DNA of 64,000 nucleotides from JAJPKR01 sp050746125 (GTDB lineage: Bacteria; Acidobacteriota; Terriglobia; Terriglobales; SCQP01). The stretch is from positions 1 through 64,000 of the forward strand of contig JBOGKX010000052.1 of the NCBI GenBank assembly GCA_050746125.1, written 5' to 3'. Positions 51,227 to 60,527 of this stretch are shown piece after piece (positions within the stretch are counted from its first letter, which is position 1; each line of letters begins with the position of its first letter). The notes under the pieces are model-generated. The model was not told where the DNA came from, searched no databases, and saw only the letters and a list, made by a program, of their open reading frames with translations. Made by a program: the position numbers and the translations under genes.

Positions 51227-52138
51227 ATGCTGCCAGGCGTGTTGTTCTCACGCCGCAAATTTGTGAACGTCACCGCACGTGCCGGCCTTGCCGCCGGCTT
51301 GTTTCGGCCGCTGGCAGCGGCGGCGCGCCGCGGTCAAATCCAGATCGGCGTCTGCGCCGCTACAAGTCATTTCGACGACATCGTGCGCTACGGCTTCGAT
51401 TACCTGGAACCGGCGGCTGCGGCGATTGCCGCGATGGACGAGACCACCTACCAGGCATTCAAATCGCGCGTGCTGGCCTCACCGGTCCGTTGCGAGGCGT
51501 TCAATAGCTTTCTCCGCCGCCCCGATCTCAAGGTGGTGGGAGACGACGTGCGAAGGCTGGATCTCATCGGTTACCTGGAGGCGGATTTGCAGCGCTGCGC
51601 CGAATTGGGCGGGCAGGTGGTGGTGTGGGGCAGCGCGCGATCGCGCAACGTGCCACCGGGCTTTTCGCGCGCTCGCGCCTGGAACCAGATCGTCGAGTTT
51701 CTGCATATGGCCGGCGATATCGCCCAACCCAAGGGCCTGGTGGTGGCCATCGAGCCGCTGCGCTCGCAGGAGAGCAACATCCTCAACACCGGCGCCGAAG
51801 CGCTGCGCATGGTGCGCCAGGTCGCTCATCCCAACGTCAAAATGATCATCGACTACTTTCATCTGAGCCAGGAACACGAATCCCCGGAAATTCTCTGGGA
51901 GGCGCGCAAAGAGATCGTGCATTTCCATTTCGCCAATCCCCACGGTCGGGTCTGGCCGCGCAGTCCCGGGGAGGACGCGGGCTACGCGCCGTTCTTTGCG
52001 CAGCTGCGCAAATTGATCATCAAGACTCACTGGCGCGGCGGCCTCTCGATCGAAGCGCGGGGCACTTTCGCCCAGGACGCCGCCGCCAGCCTGGCCTTTT
52101 TTCACCAAGAACTCGGAGCTGTCGCAGCGATCCGCTAG
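51227..52138 (+). CDS. Sugar phosphate isomerase/epimerase-like TIM-barrel protein
   Basis: 303 residues. The N-terminus (FSRRKFVNVTARAGLAAGLF) looks like a twin-arginine signal, so the protein is probably exported. The rest is an AP-endonuclease/xylose-isomerase-type TIM barrel: RYGFDYLEPAAAAIA, GLVVAIEPLRSQESNILN, VKMIIDYFHLSQEHES, IVHFHFANPHGR and LSIEARGTF, which supply the expected acidic and histidine metal ligands. Acidobacteria have many such exported isomerase-like proteins. The substrate is unknown. Confidence 0.82.
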   Translation: MLPGVLFSRRKFVNVTARAGLAAGLFRPLAAAARRGQIQIGVCAATSHFDDIVRYGFDYLEPAAAAIAAMDETTYQAFKSRVLASPVRCEAFNSFLRRPDLKVVGDDVRRLDLIGYLEADLQRCAELGGQVVVWGSARSRNVPPGFSRARAWNQIVEFLHMAGDIAQPKGLVVAIEPLRSQESNILNTGAEALRMVRQVAHPNVKMIIDYFHLSQEHESPEILWEARKEIVHFHFANPHGRVWPRSPGEDAGYAPFFAQLRKLIIKTHWRGGLSIEARGTFAQDAAASLAFFHQELGAVAAIR

Positions 52139-52372
52139 GCATCGGCAGTGCCCTGGGGGCCCAAGCCTCGGCCCGCGACGAGGGAGCCCGCGCGCCCCCC
52201 GTCCCTGAGTGGCACTGATTCGCCTGGGCGCCCACTCCCAAAAGAACCCCCCATCGTCCCCGTCGCTAAGGCCCGGCGAATTTTTCTCTTGACAAGATTG
52301 GGAAAGTTAACAAAATTGTCTGCTGAACTATACCGAAAAGCACAGAAAGCTTTTTCTGTGGTGAGGAAACTC

Positions 52373-54976
52373 ATGCGGTCCGTCAAATCACTCGCGATTG
52401 TCGCCATCTTCGCTCTTTTGCCTCTGGTAGCCACCGCCCAAGACGTCTCGTCGGGAACCATTACCGGCCAGATCACTGACCCGAGCGGCGCCGTGGTGCC
52501 CGGCGCGCTGGTGACCATTTTGGAGGCGGCTACGAACGCCAGGCAGACCCGAACCACCAATGGGAAGGGCATCTTCTTTTTCAGCGAAGTCAAGCCCGGA
52601 ATGTACAGTGTCACGGTGACCGCGCAAGGGTTCCGGAAAACGACCATCCCGCAACAACAGGTGCTAATCGGCAAGCAGGTCACGCTCAACCTCACGGTCG
52701 CGGTGGGAGCCTCGACGCAGGAGGTACAGGTCACTTCCGCGGCCGGCGCGCAACTCCAGACGCTGAACGCCACCATGGGCACGACGCTGAGCGGCAATAT
52801 CCTGCTCAATTTGCCCAATCAGAATCGCGATGCCACCAGCCTGCTGGTTTTCCAGCCGGCCACCGCTCCGACTTTTGGCGGCGCCGAGGGCAACACCACC
52901 GGCGGTGAGGTGGCTGGGGCCATGGCGGATCAGAATACGTTCACGCTCGACGGCGGCAACGCCACCGACGATCTGGCGGGCGACAACGGTTATGTGCAAG
53001 GGAACCGCGGCTATGTCGGTCCGCAAGCCGCGATCCCCACCCCGGTCGAAAGCATTCAGGAATTCACCATCAACACCAACAACCAGACCGCCAACTTCGG
53101 CACCTCCGACGGCGCTCAGGTTTTGATGCTCACCAAGCGCGGTACCGAGCACTTCCATGGCTCCGCCTACGACTATTTCCAAGGCGATTGGCTGAACGCC
53201 AACGGCTGGAATAACAATGTGGTGGGAGCGCCGCGAATCAAGCAGCACCAAAACCGCTTTGGCGCTTCTCTCGGCGGCGTGCTGGTTCCGGGCCAGCACT
53301 GGGGCGGCAAGACCTACTTTTATACTCTTTACGAAGGGCGCCGTTATCCCTATGCCAATGGCCGCTTCGAGAAGACGGTGCCGTCGGATACGCTGCGGCA
53401 AGGCATTCTCATCTTCCGCGACGCCAATGGCAACCCGCAGCAATATAATCTCAAGGACTTCGATCCGCGCGGCATCGGCCTGGATCCGCTGATCTCGCAG
53501 TTTTGGAACAAATACGAGCCGGAGCCGAACGATTGCGCCAATCACGGTGATCACCTCAACACTTGCGGCTACTTTGCACCGTTGTCCTTGCCCATTAGCG
53601 ACAACTTCGCCGTGTCGCGGCTGGATCACGACTTCGGCGCCAATTGGCATTTCACCGGCACTTTCCGCTTCTACAAATTAGTCCAGCCCTCCACCAACCA
53701 GGTGGATATCGGCGGGCTGCTGCCCGGTGACACGAAAGGCATTCCCAGCTCTCACTCCGGGAACCCGCAACAGCCTCGTTATCTCACTCTGAGCATCACC
53801 GGCGCCATGACGCCGACCTTGTCCAACGCCTTCCACGTCAGCTATTTGCGCAACGACTGGAACTGGATTCGGGCGGGCGTGCCGAACGGCATTATGGGCG
53901 TGCCCGGCGGCCTCGAGATCGGCGGCGAAACCTCACAGCCGCTGGCGCCCATGAATTTCGACACCCAGAACGCGCGCTTCCGCACTTGGCGCGGCCACGA
54001 TTGGACCTACGCCGATACCGCTAGCTGGGTGAAGGGCAACCACTACATTCAGTTTGGCGGACAGTTCACCCACTGGTGGGACAACCACCTTCGCCCCGAT
54101 AACGTGACCGGCTCATTGTCGCAGTTGGTTTACCAGATCAACAAGGGCCATGGGCTGGTCATGAGCTCCGCCTATCGGCCCTCCAACCTGCCCAGCTCGG
54201 AAAACGGCTCCTGGGACAGCTTGTATTCGGAGGGGTTGGGCTTCGTGGGCACGGCCTCGCAACTCTTTGTGCGCGGCGGCACGGATTTTCACCTCACCGG
54301 CGCTTCCTACTTGCAAGACACTTCGATCACGGATCAGTACAACCTGTTCGCCACTGACACCTATAAACTTACTCCCAGCCTAACGCTCAGCTATGGATTG
54401 GAATGGGGGGTCCAGATGCCCCCCTACGAGGTCAATGGCGTGCAAGATGTCCTGACCGATTCGTCCGGCCAGCCGATTTCATACAATCAGTACGAACAAA
54501 ATGTTGTCAGCAACGCGGAGGCCGGCAAGGTCTATAACCCGCCGCTCGGCTTCATGCCCATTCGGGCCGTGCCGGGCCATCCCAAATACCCCTTCCAGAC
54601 TTTCTATAAAGGCTTCTCCCCGCGCTTTTCCGTAGCTTGGAATCCCACGGTCAACTCCGGCCCCATGGGCTGGCTCTTCGGCGGCTCGAATACGGTTCTC
54701 CGCGCCGGCTACGCGCGTCTCTACGATCGCAGCAATGCCGTCGGCTTGGTCATGACGCCGCTGCTCGGCTACGGCTTCGGCCAGCCGATCCGTTGCACCG
54801 GGGCGGGCACCAATGGCCAGTGCAAATGGGACTTCCTCGACAGATCCCACCAATGCCTTCCGCATCGGCGTGGATGGCAACACGGCGCCCTTTCCGGCCG
54901 TATCTCAGACGCTGCCCGTCCCCGCCGAGCCAGGCATCAACACGCCATCCGCTTCCGTGCTCTTCGGCTTGGATAG
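52373..54976 (+). CDS. TonB-dependent receptor, N-terminal part (gene split by a frameshift)
   Basis: This frame encodes the first about 820 genuine residues of an Oar-like receptor. A signal peptide (MRSVKSLAIVAIFALLPLVA) precedes a carboxypeptidase-regulatory beta domain (GTITGQITDPSGAVVPGALV) and the plug (FTLDGGNATDDLAGDNG, SIQEFTINTNNQTANFGTSD). Barrel strands follow. After TNGQCKWDF, near 54840, the frame turns into arginine/histidine-rich nonsense; the true sequence continues in the +1 frame. A TTGACA at 52289-52294 could be the -35 box of its promoter. The product would import or bind large ligands at the outer membrane. Confidence 0.85.
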   Translation: MRSVKSLAIVAIFALLPLVATAQDVSSGTITGQITDPSGAVVPGALVTILEAATNARQTRTTNGKGIFFFSEVKPGMYSVTVTAQGFRKTTIPQQQVLIGKQVTLNLTVAVGASTQEVQVTSAAGAQLQTLNATMGTTLSGNILLNLPNQNRDATSLLVFQPATAPTFGGAEGNTTGGEVAGAMADQNTFTLDGGNATDDLAGDNGYVQGNRGYVGPQAAIPTPVESIQEFTINTNNQTANFGTSDGAQVLMLTKRGTEHFHGSAYDYFQGDWLNANGWNNNVVGAPRIKQHQNRFGASLGGVLVPGQHWGGKTYFYTLYEGRRYPYANGRFEKTVPSDTLRQGILIFRDANGNPQQYNLKDFDPRGIGLDPLISQFWNKYEPEPNDCANHGDHLNTCGYFAPLSLPISDNFAVSRLDHDFGANWHFTGTFRFYKLVQPSTNQVDIGGLLPGDTKGIPSSHSGNPQQPRYLTLSITGAMTPTLSNAFHVSYLRNDWNWIRAGVPNGIMGVPGGLEIGGETSQPLAPMNFDTQNARFRTWRGHDWTYADTASWVKGNHYIQFGGQFTHWWDNHLRPDNVTGSLSQLVYQINKGHGLVMSSAYRPSNLPSSENGSWDSLYSEGLGFVGTASQLFVRGGTDFHLTGASYLQDTSITDQYNLFATDTYKLTPSLTLSYGLEWGVQMPPYEVNGVQDVLTDSSGQPISYNQYEQNVVSNAEAGKVYNPPLGFMPIRAVPGHPKYPFQTFYKGFSPRFSVAWNPTVNSGPMGWLFGGSNTVLRAGYARLYDRSNAVGLVMTPLLGYGFGQPIRCTGAGTNGQCKWDFLDRSHQCLPHRRGWQHGALSGRISDAARPRRARHQHAIRFRALRLG

Positions 54977-56333
54977 CAAGTGGCGGCCGGGGGTAAACGA
55001 CCAATTCGATTTCAGCATTCAGCGCCAACTGCCAAACCAAACCGTCTTGGAAGTCGGCTACATCGGCCGCTGGGCGCGCCATCTCTTCCTAGGCATGGAT
55101 GCCAACGCCGTCCCCACCATGCTCAAGCTGGGCGGGCAAACCTTCGCGCAGGCCTATTATTCGCTGTGGCAGGCGAATCAAGCCGGCACGGCGCCCACCG
55201 CCGTCGCGCCGGCGCCGTTCTTCGAGACGGCGCTGGGCTCCGGGTATGTTGGCAGCTACAACGCCGCCGCCAACAAGTACAACACGAAAAATGCCGGCAG
55301 TGCCGGCTTCGTTCCCGCGCCGACCTGCGCCACGGCCACCTGCGCCGTTTTGGCCAGCGAGGGCGGGGGCCCGCTCGGAACCAACAATATCGGCACGGAA
55401 AACCCCTTTGGCATGTTCACGGACATGGATGGCAGTTGGGGTTTTCCGGGCTGCAGCGGTTGTTCGATACTGCCCAGCGACACCCAAGCCGCGGCCCTCG
55501 ACATGAGCACCACGAACGGGTATTCGAACTACCAGGCGGCGATTATCAGCGTGCAAAAGCGCGCCGGCCAAGGGCTAACCCTGAGCGGCAACTTTACCTG
55601 GTCGCATTCGCTCAACACGATTGGCATCAACCAGGAGTACGTCGAGGCCAGCCCCAACAACATCCACGATCTCAGTTCTGACTACGGTCCGGCGCCCTGG
55701 GATCGCCGTTTCGTCGTGAATCTGCTCGCCAGCTATGAGCTGCCATTCGGGCACGGGCAGCGTTTTTCGGTTGGCAACGGCATCTTGGATCGCTTGATCG
55801 GCGGGTGGCAGTTTGCGCCGCTCTTTACCTGGGCTACCGGCATCCCGATCGAAACCTACACCGGCTCTTGCGACGAATTTGGGGCGGGGAATATTCCGTG
55901 GTGCTCGGGCGCCGTACCCCTGGCCGGCGCTATGTCCGCTGGAACCACGCCGCACATGAACGTGCAAACGACGGATAACATCGGCTCCAACAACGACGTG
56001 AAAAACGGCGGCACCGGCGGCAACCTCTTCTCCAACCCCTCGGCTGTCTATAAGGAATACCGCGCCGCCCTGCTTGGGTTGGACACCAACTCCTACGACC
56101 TCGGGCCGTTCCACGGCCAGCATCGGTGGGATTTAAGTTTTGACCTCGCCAAGGACACGCGCATCACCGAGAGCCAGGGCATTACCATCTCGGCCCAGTT
56201 CCTCAATGCGTTCAATCACATGATGTACAACGATCCTTCGATGAACCTGCAAGGCCCTGGCGATTGGGGAACGCTGACCAGTCAGTACAACAATCCCCGC
56301 GTGATCGAGCTCGGGCTTCGCTATCACTTCTAG
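54813..56333 (+). CDS. TonB-dependent receptor, C-terminal part (gene split by a frameshift)
   Basis: The continuation of the receptor barrel in the +1 frame. Genuine sequence begins around STDPTNAFRIGVDGN (about 54838) and runs through WRPGVNDQFDFSIQRQLP, GYSNYQAAIISVQKRAG, YELPFGHGQRFS and RWDLSFDLAKDTRI to the typical end NNPRVIELGLRYHF with C-terminal phenylalanine. The upstream ATG at 54813 is only the formal start of this frame. Joined with 52373-54840 the protein would be about 1319 residues, within the range of such receptors. There is no homopolymer at the junction. Confidence 0.85.
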   Translation: MASANGTSSTDPTNAFRIGVDGNTAPFPAVSQTLPVPAEPGINTPSASVLFGLDSKWRPGVNDQFDFSIQRQLPNQTVLEVGYIGRWARHLFLGMDANAVPTMLKLGGQTFAQAYYSLWQANQAGTAPTAVAPAPFFETALGSGYVGSYNAAANKYNTKNAGSAGFVPAPTCATATCAVLASEGGGPLGTNNIGTENPFGMFTDMDGSWGFPGCSGCSILPSDTQAAALDMSTTNGYSNYQAAIISVQKRAGQGLTLSGNFTWSHSLNTIGINQEYVEASPNNIHDLSSDYGPAPWDRRFVVNLLASYELPFGHGQRFSVGNGILDRLIGGWQFAPLFTWATGIPIETYTGSCDEFGAGNIPWCSGAVPLAGAMSAGTTPHMNVQTTDNIGSNNDVKNGGTGGNLFSNPSAVYKEYRAALLGLDTNSYDLGPFHGQHRWDLSFDLAKDTRITESQGITISAQFLNAFNHMMYNDPSMNLQGPGDWGTLTSQYNNPRVIELGLRYHF

Positions 56334-56353
56334 CGCACCGCTAGCTTGGCAGA

Positions 56354-56376
56354 GGGCCCCCGACCTTCGGGGGCCC
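56354..56376 (+). terminator. GC-rich hairpin after the TonB receptor
   Basis: GGGCCCCC (56354-56361) pairs perfectly with GGGGGCCC (56369-56376) around a 7-base loop, 20 bp after the receptor stop codon. There is no T run behind it, so it may act as a terminator with Rho or protect the mRNA 3' end. Confidence 0.55.
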
Positions 56377-56504
56377 GCCGCGGCGGCGGACACCAGAAAC
56401 TTTCGAAGAGGCGGCCGCCTGCTAGCCGTTCAGCGCCAGGTTCAGCGGAGTTGACTCGAATTCAGTGTCCTGCGGTCGGCGGACCGGCCCGGGGGAATTG
56501 AACT

Positions 56505-56963
56505 TTGCCGATCCTCAGGAGCCTTCAGCCCACGATTAGCGGCAGCCAACTCGCATGGTACGGCGCGGTGGTGGCTACAGCAACGGCCGCCGTGCGGATC
56601 GTAGATTTTTTCCGCGACCGATCGAGAGTTAGGCTCACCGTCAAACCAAACATGCAGTTATGCAACGATCCGCGTTACAACGGGATGACTTTGACGATCC
56701 TGATGGCAGCGAACATCGGCAGGCGGCCGGTTACGATCACTGGCATGGGCGCTCGGCGCCTCTTTCCGGGCAAGGCTTTCGTTGCGACGGACATCAGCCC
56801 GCCCCTTCCGTTTGAGCTGACGGAAGGCAAGCTTGTGTGTGCATTGATCGACGAGGCTGGCTTAGACGCTGGGACACTGGAGGCATTCGAGGCGTGGGAC
56901 GCGGCGGGCCGGACGTTCCGGCGCTGCGTTGCACCGCTAAGCAGCGGGTTTTGTCGCGCGTGA
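56505..56963 (+). CDS. Small membrane-anchored hypothetical protein
   Basis: 152 residues from a TTG start; GGGGGAATTG lies just before it. One N-terminal membrane segment (QLAWYGAVVATATAAVRIVD) is followed by FFRDRSRVRLTVKPNM and a beta-rich cytoplasmic part (MTLTILMAANIGRRPVTITG). The pattern of a short anchor, F-RDR and a V-rich domain recalls small bacterial proteins of unknown function found singly in many genomes. The start is uncertain because no ATG lies before residue 49. Confidence 0.5.
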   Translation: MPILRSLQPTISGSQLAWYGAVVATATAAVRIVDFFRDRSRVRLTVKPNMQLCNDPRYNGMTLTILMAANIGRRPVTITGMGARRLFPGKAFVATDISPPLPFELTEGKLVCALIDEAGLDAGTLEAFEAWDAAGRTFRRCVAPLSSGFCRA

Positions 56964-57339
56964 GGCGGTGGCGGGCGTGAGCCCGGCGTGCGGCCCGATT
57001 TATTCCTGCCGCCGCAAGCCGCCACACAGCGTTTTTCTGCGCATCGGAAGAGATTTTGGGAACGCGAAAAATGCGTTTGCCGAATTTCCAGGCGTGATCG
57101 CATTGGGCATAAATCGCGGCTGCGGGTGATTTTTGTTGTTCGCTTTTGCTTCTCTGCCAATCAATCAATGTGAACTGGCCAGTGGGCGTCCGCCAAGGTC
57201 AGTTCCCTGGCGCGAGAGAGCGCCCGAAAAAGCCAACAGGAACCAATGGGCCACTCCGACGCAGTTAACACCCGCAGCTATGGGCATGGGCAGGAAGACG
57301 CGAAGAGCCGCGCAATGGACGGGGCGGCCGGGTTGCTGC
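56964..57339. other. Gene-free interval of 376 bp
   Basis: No credible coding sequence, tRNA or palindromic terminator was found. Base composition is lower in GC than the neighbours around 57040-57180. No copy of the dispersed repeat is present. Confidence 0.5.
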
Positions 57340-57582
57340 TTACTTAGGTGCCCAGCCGTCTCTTTGTGCTTGATTGATTCTGTCCTTGATAAACGATTCT
57401 GCTGCTTTTCGATCTGGAAAGGCGAATTTTTTCACCCGAGTTTTCCGCGATTTTAACGGGTCTCGGCTCAGCACATCGCCCTCAATTTCCTGAACCAAAA
57501 ACCCTTGGTCCAACTCTGTCATCGTGATCTCCTGAAAGCTAGCCCCTTTGTGGAGGGCATACGCTTCGACTTCGCCGACCAT
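57340..57582 (-). CDS. Small hypothetical protein
   Basis: 80 residues. ATG 57582 is preceded on the minus strand by AGGAGGAAAC, an unusually strong ribosome-binding site, which supports a real gene. The sequence (LDQGFLVQEIEGDVLSRD, FPDRKAAESFIKDRI) has a strand-strand-helix pattern and is charged, with no signal peptide or cysteine. I do not recognise the family. It lies next to the tRNA-Lys gene, both on the minus strand. Confidence 0.6.
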   Translation of the reverse strand: MVGEVEAYALHKGASFQEITMTELDQGFLVQEIEGDVLSRDPLKSRKTRVKKFAFPDRKAAESFIKDRINQAQRDGWAPK

Positions 57583-57691
57583 GTTTCCTCCTCCAAGGGC
57601 TGATATACGTTAACGGAACAAAAGAGAACAGCGCCGGTTCTGACGCGATTGACCAATCCGTTAAATATCTTTGCATTGTGGACGCTTCGGT

Positions 57692-57766
57692 TGGTGAGGC
57701 GGCTGGGACTCGAACCCAGAACCCTTGCCTTAAAAGGGCAATGCTCTACCATTGAGCTACCGCCTC
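57692..57766 (-). tRNA. tRNA-Lys, anticodon TTT
   Basis: Read on the minus strand: acceptor arm GAGGCGG paired with CCGCCTC, D-arm AGCTCAATGGTAGAGC, anticodon stem TTGCC/GGCAA with loop CTTTTAA (anticodon TTT), and T-arm CTGGGTTCGAGTCCCAG. The discriminator base is A and the 3' CCA is encoded. All stems pair correctly. Confidence 0.97.
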
Positions 57767-57897
57767 GGAACATCAGCGCGCAGGCCATTGGCCTGCCGGC
57801 GCCGGCAACTGCGCTGCCATCGAAGATCCGCCCTCGATATTTTCAGCCTACTACGACGTCGCGGCAAGCGGCAGGCCCACGGCCGGTTCGGGAGCGC

Positions 57898-59175
57898 CTA
57901 GGATTGCAGGCGGCGCTGCGGAGATACCCACAGCAGCGGCTGGCGGATGGGGAAATTGCGCAAGACCTCTTCCACGGTCGGATCGGGATTGAGACGCCGC
58001 CAGAGCGCCAGCCAACGAGATTGGCCGTACGCCAGACCGGCAAACAGCAAACTGGGCTGGCGCACCGGCCAATCGTCGAAATACATGACGTCGGGCGGAT
58101 ACGGCCAGGACCGTTTGTTTTCGATGTACGGCACCATGAACTCCATGCCGCGCCGCATGCCGCGCCCGTCTGGTAGCTGGAAGGCCCATAGGCCGGCGGA
58201 CGCCGGCGCCGCGGCGACGCCGAACCCGTTCATGGAAAGAATCTGACAGGCGGCGGCCATCATGTCGAGATTGAAGAGCGAATAGCCGTAGGGCTTGGTG
58301 CGACGCAGTTCCAGGGGAAAACTCCCATTCGGCGCCATCTGATTGGGCACCAAGACGGTCTGGAAGCGATGTCCGCAGTACTTGAGCCAATCGCCGCGGC
58401 CGAGATAAGCGGCGAAGGCGGCCACCTGCACGACCCAGCACGTGCCGTGGTTGTTTTTTGCCTCGCGCTCCGCAATCCCATGCCCGCTGGTCGTCAGCCA
58501 AGTCGTGTAGTCGGTGAACCAGGCGCGCACGGCTCGATCCTCGCTCGCGGACAAAGCATGGCCCTCGCTCAGCAACTGCGCACTGCGCGCCACCTCGACC
58601 AGATGAATGGTGTCGATTATGCCGATGCTCCGGCCGTTGGCGATGCCATGAATCGCCTGCGCGTACTGCAAATTGGGGTTCATGCGCGTCGCCGGATCCA
58701 CAAACCACGCGTGCAAGTGCCGCGCTACATGGCGCGCAAAACGCGCCTCGCCGGTAAGGCGCCAGGCTGCCGCCAGGGAGGCGGCTTGCACGCTGAACGC
58801 AATCAGCGCCCGGCGATGGGCCGTAAAATTGGCGGGGTTGGATTGCCCGTCGCGCCGGATGTAAGGGCCGTTCGGATCTCGCGGATTGGGCCACCAGTAG
58901 TCGCCTTCGGAGAAATAGTCGTTGCGGCCGCCTTCACCATCTTTCGCTCGCGGCGCGGGAAAGGCGGTAATCGTTACCGGCGCAAGCCGCAGGTAATGTT
59001 CCGCGGCAGCTAGCACACGGGGACGCTCGATCGCGCCAAGTTCCAACTCCTCGGCGGCACTTGCCGACGTAGAGGCCAGCGCTAGCGTCGGCTCGCCCCC
59101 GAGGCTTGCCAGCAGGGTTGCAGCGCCGCCAAGGCGGCAAAACTGGCGACGTGAGGCAAACAACACGAAAGGCAT
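57898..59175 (-). CDS. Alginate-lyase-like (PL5-type fold) exported protein
   Basis: 425 residues. The N-terminus (ASRRQFCRLGGAATLLASLG) is a twin-arginine-type signal. The mature protein shows the (alpha/alpha) toroid pattern of family 5 polysaccharide lyases: YWWPNPRDPNGPYIRRDGQS, ATRMNPNLQYAQAIHGIANG, the catalytic-loop motif AKNNHGTCW and KPYGYSLFNLDMMAAACQIL. The NNHGT motif holds the asparagine and histidine used in beta-elimination. It probably cleaves or modifies uronic-acid polysaccharide; the substrate is unproven. Confidence 0.82.
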   Translation of the reverse strand: MPFVLFASRRQFCRLGGAATLLASLGGEPTLALASTSASAAEELELGAIERPRVLAAAEHYLRLAPVTITAFPAPRAKDGEGGRNDYFSEGDYWWPNPRDPNGPYIRRDGQSNPANFTAHRRALIAFSVQAASLAAAWRLTGEARFARHVARHLHAWFVDPATRMNPNLQYAQAIHGIANGRSIGIIDTIHLVEVARSAQLLSEGHALSASEDRAVRAWFTDYTTWLTTSGHGIAEREAKNNHGTCWVVQVAAFAAYLGRGDWLKYCGHRFQTVLVPNQMAPNGSFPLELRRTKPYGYSLFNLDMMAAACQILSMNGFGVAAAPASAGLWAFQLPDGRGMRRGMEFMVPYIENKRSWPYPPDVMYFDDWPVRQPSLLFAGLAYGQSRWLALWRRLNPDPTVEEVLRNFPIRQPLLWVSPQRRLQS

Positions 59176-59247
59176 AATAGCGCGGCCAGATGCGGCCAGC
59201 CACGATCAAGCGGAAGTCGGGCGCGAGGCCGATGGGATAATCGGCGC

Positions 59248-59835
59248 GTGGCCTTATGCGTCACGATCTTGGCGGGCGGGGCCAGCCGGCGAATGGGCCG
59301 GGACAAGGCATTATTGCCATGGCGCGGCGGCACGATGGTCGAGGCCGTGTTGGCCGTTGCCCGCCAAGCCGGCGCGGAGGAAATCACTATTTCGGGTTCG
59401 CCCGAGCGGTACGGCTTTTTGGGTTTCAGTTGCATTCCTGACCGCTGGCCGGGTTGCGGGCCGCTTGGCGGGATCGCTAGCGTGCTGGCCGCCTCGGCGG
59501 CGCCGCGCCAGCTCATGCTGGGGTGTGACATGCCGCTCGTGCCGCCGGGACTATTGCGTTGGTTGTGGAACTTGGCGGGGCCGGAGGGAGGATGGGTGGT
59601 GCCGGCCCTGGAGCCTGGGCGGTTCGAGCCGCTGTGCGCCATCTATGATCGAGCGCTGCTGCCGGCGGTCGAGGCGGCGCTGGCGGCGGGCGAGTTCAAG
59701 ATCGACCGCGCCTTAGCCGGCGCTCCGCGCCGCACGGTAGGCGCAGCCGAACTGGCCGCCGCCGGCTTCAGCGCCGCGGCCTTTCGCAACCTCAACCAGC
59801 CCGACGAGTACGATGCGGCCCGGCGGTCAGGATGA
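59248..59835 (+). CDS. mobA: Molybdenum cofactor guanylyltransferase
   Basis: 195 residues starting at GTG. The nucleotide-binding loop VTILAGGASRRMGRDKALLP, GCGPLGGIASVL, the metal site LGCDMPLVPPGLL and the end FRNLNQPDEYDAA are all MobA hallmarks. It joins GMP to molybdopterin to give the bis-MGD precursor used by DMSO-reductase-family enzymes. The MocA-like enzyme at 14141-14809 is a paralogue with a probable CTP role, so the genome seems to make both cofactor forms. Its 3' end overlaps the convergent DUF4097 gene by 9 bp. Confidence 0.88.
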   Translation: MALCVTILAGGASRRMGRDKALLPWRGGTMVEAVLAVARQAGAEEITISGSPERYGFLGFSCIPDRWPGCGPLGGIASVLAASAAPRQLMLGCDMPLVPPGLLRWLWNLAGPEGGWVVPALEPGRFEPLCAIYDRALLPAVEAALAAGEFKIDRALAGAPRRTVGAAELAAAGFSAAAFRNLNQPDEYDAARRSG

Positions 59836-60453
59836 GCCGAGATGGATATCGCCGACGCCGGAATGGGCCGTGATCCGATAGGTTCCGCTTCCGCTGTAGT
59901 CCAGTGACTTGCCGACGAAGCCGCTCCCGTGTCCGAACGGCCCGCCCTCAATGTCGCCGACGCCGGTCGAGGCTTCGACGGTGCGGATGTCGGAGGCGTT
60001 CGCAATCGCGACTTTAATGTCGCCGACGCCCGTTTCCAGCCGCTGATCGCCGGCAATCTGGCCCACGCGAATGTCGCCGACTCCGAGGCTCACGCGCAGG
60101 GTTTCCCGCGCCGGAATGTCCAGCTCCACGTCGATCGAGCTGTTGTGGCCGTGGTTGTCGTCCGTGAAGTTGATCTCGGCTTGTTGTCCATGCACCTCGA
60201 ATCGCAGGTGGATATTGGCGAGGGCGGCATCCTCCGAGCCGAACCAACTAGTCTTCGGCTTGACCCGGTAGTGCAGCTCGATGCGGCTCGATTGCGTGCT
60301 AGTAACGTGGACATCGCCTACCGGGACCGACACTTCGATCGAGCCGCCGCTGGCGAACGCGCGGCTATCGGCTCCGGTGCGCGGGATCGCCGCCGCGCTA
60401 ACCGCCAGTCCCAGGACCGCGGCGAGGAGAGCCAAGGCAGACTTTGTGATCAT
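59827..60453 (-). CDS. DUF4097-like secreted beta-helix protein
   Basis: About 208 residues. A signal peptide (ITKSALALLAAVLGLAVSAAA) is followed by a repeating beta pattern with the phrase GVGDI recurring (LRVSLGVGDIRVG, ETGVGDIKVA, ASTGVGDIEGG, AHSGVGDIHLG), as expected for DUF4097/adhesin-like right-handed beta-helices. Function is unknown. Three closely spaced ATGs are possible; ATG 60453 lies about 11 bases after GGAGG, while ATG 60462 is too close to it. The gene is divergent from the M50 protease gene. Confidence 0.75.
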   Translation of the reverse strand: MITKSALALLAAVLGLAVSAAAIPRTGADSRAFASGGSIEVSVPVGDVHVTSTQSSRIELHYRVKPKTSWFGSEDAALANIHLRFEVHGQQAEINFTDDNHGHNSSIDVELDIPARETLRVSLGVGDIRVGQIAGDQRLETGVGDIKVAIANASDIRTVEASTGVGDIEGGPFGHGSGFVGKSLDYSGSGTYRITAHSGVGDIHLGSS

Positions 60454-60527
60454 GGTGGCCATCACCTCCAGCAAGATTTTACGCACGGTGGGCGGAGGAA
60501 GTTCCGCCCGGTCCTCTAAACTGGTGT

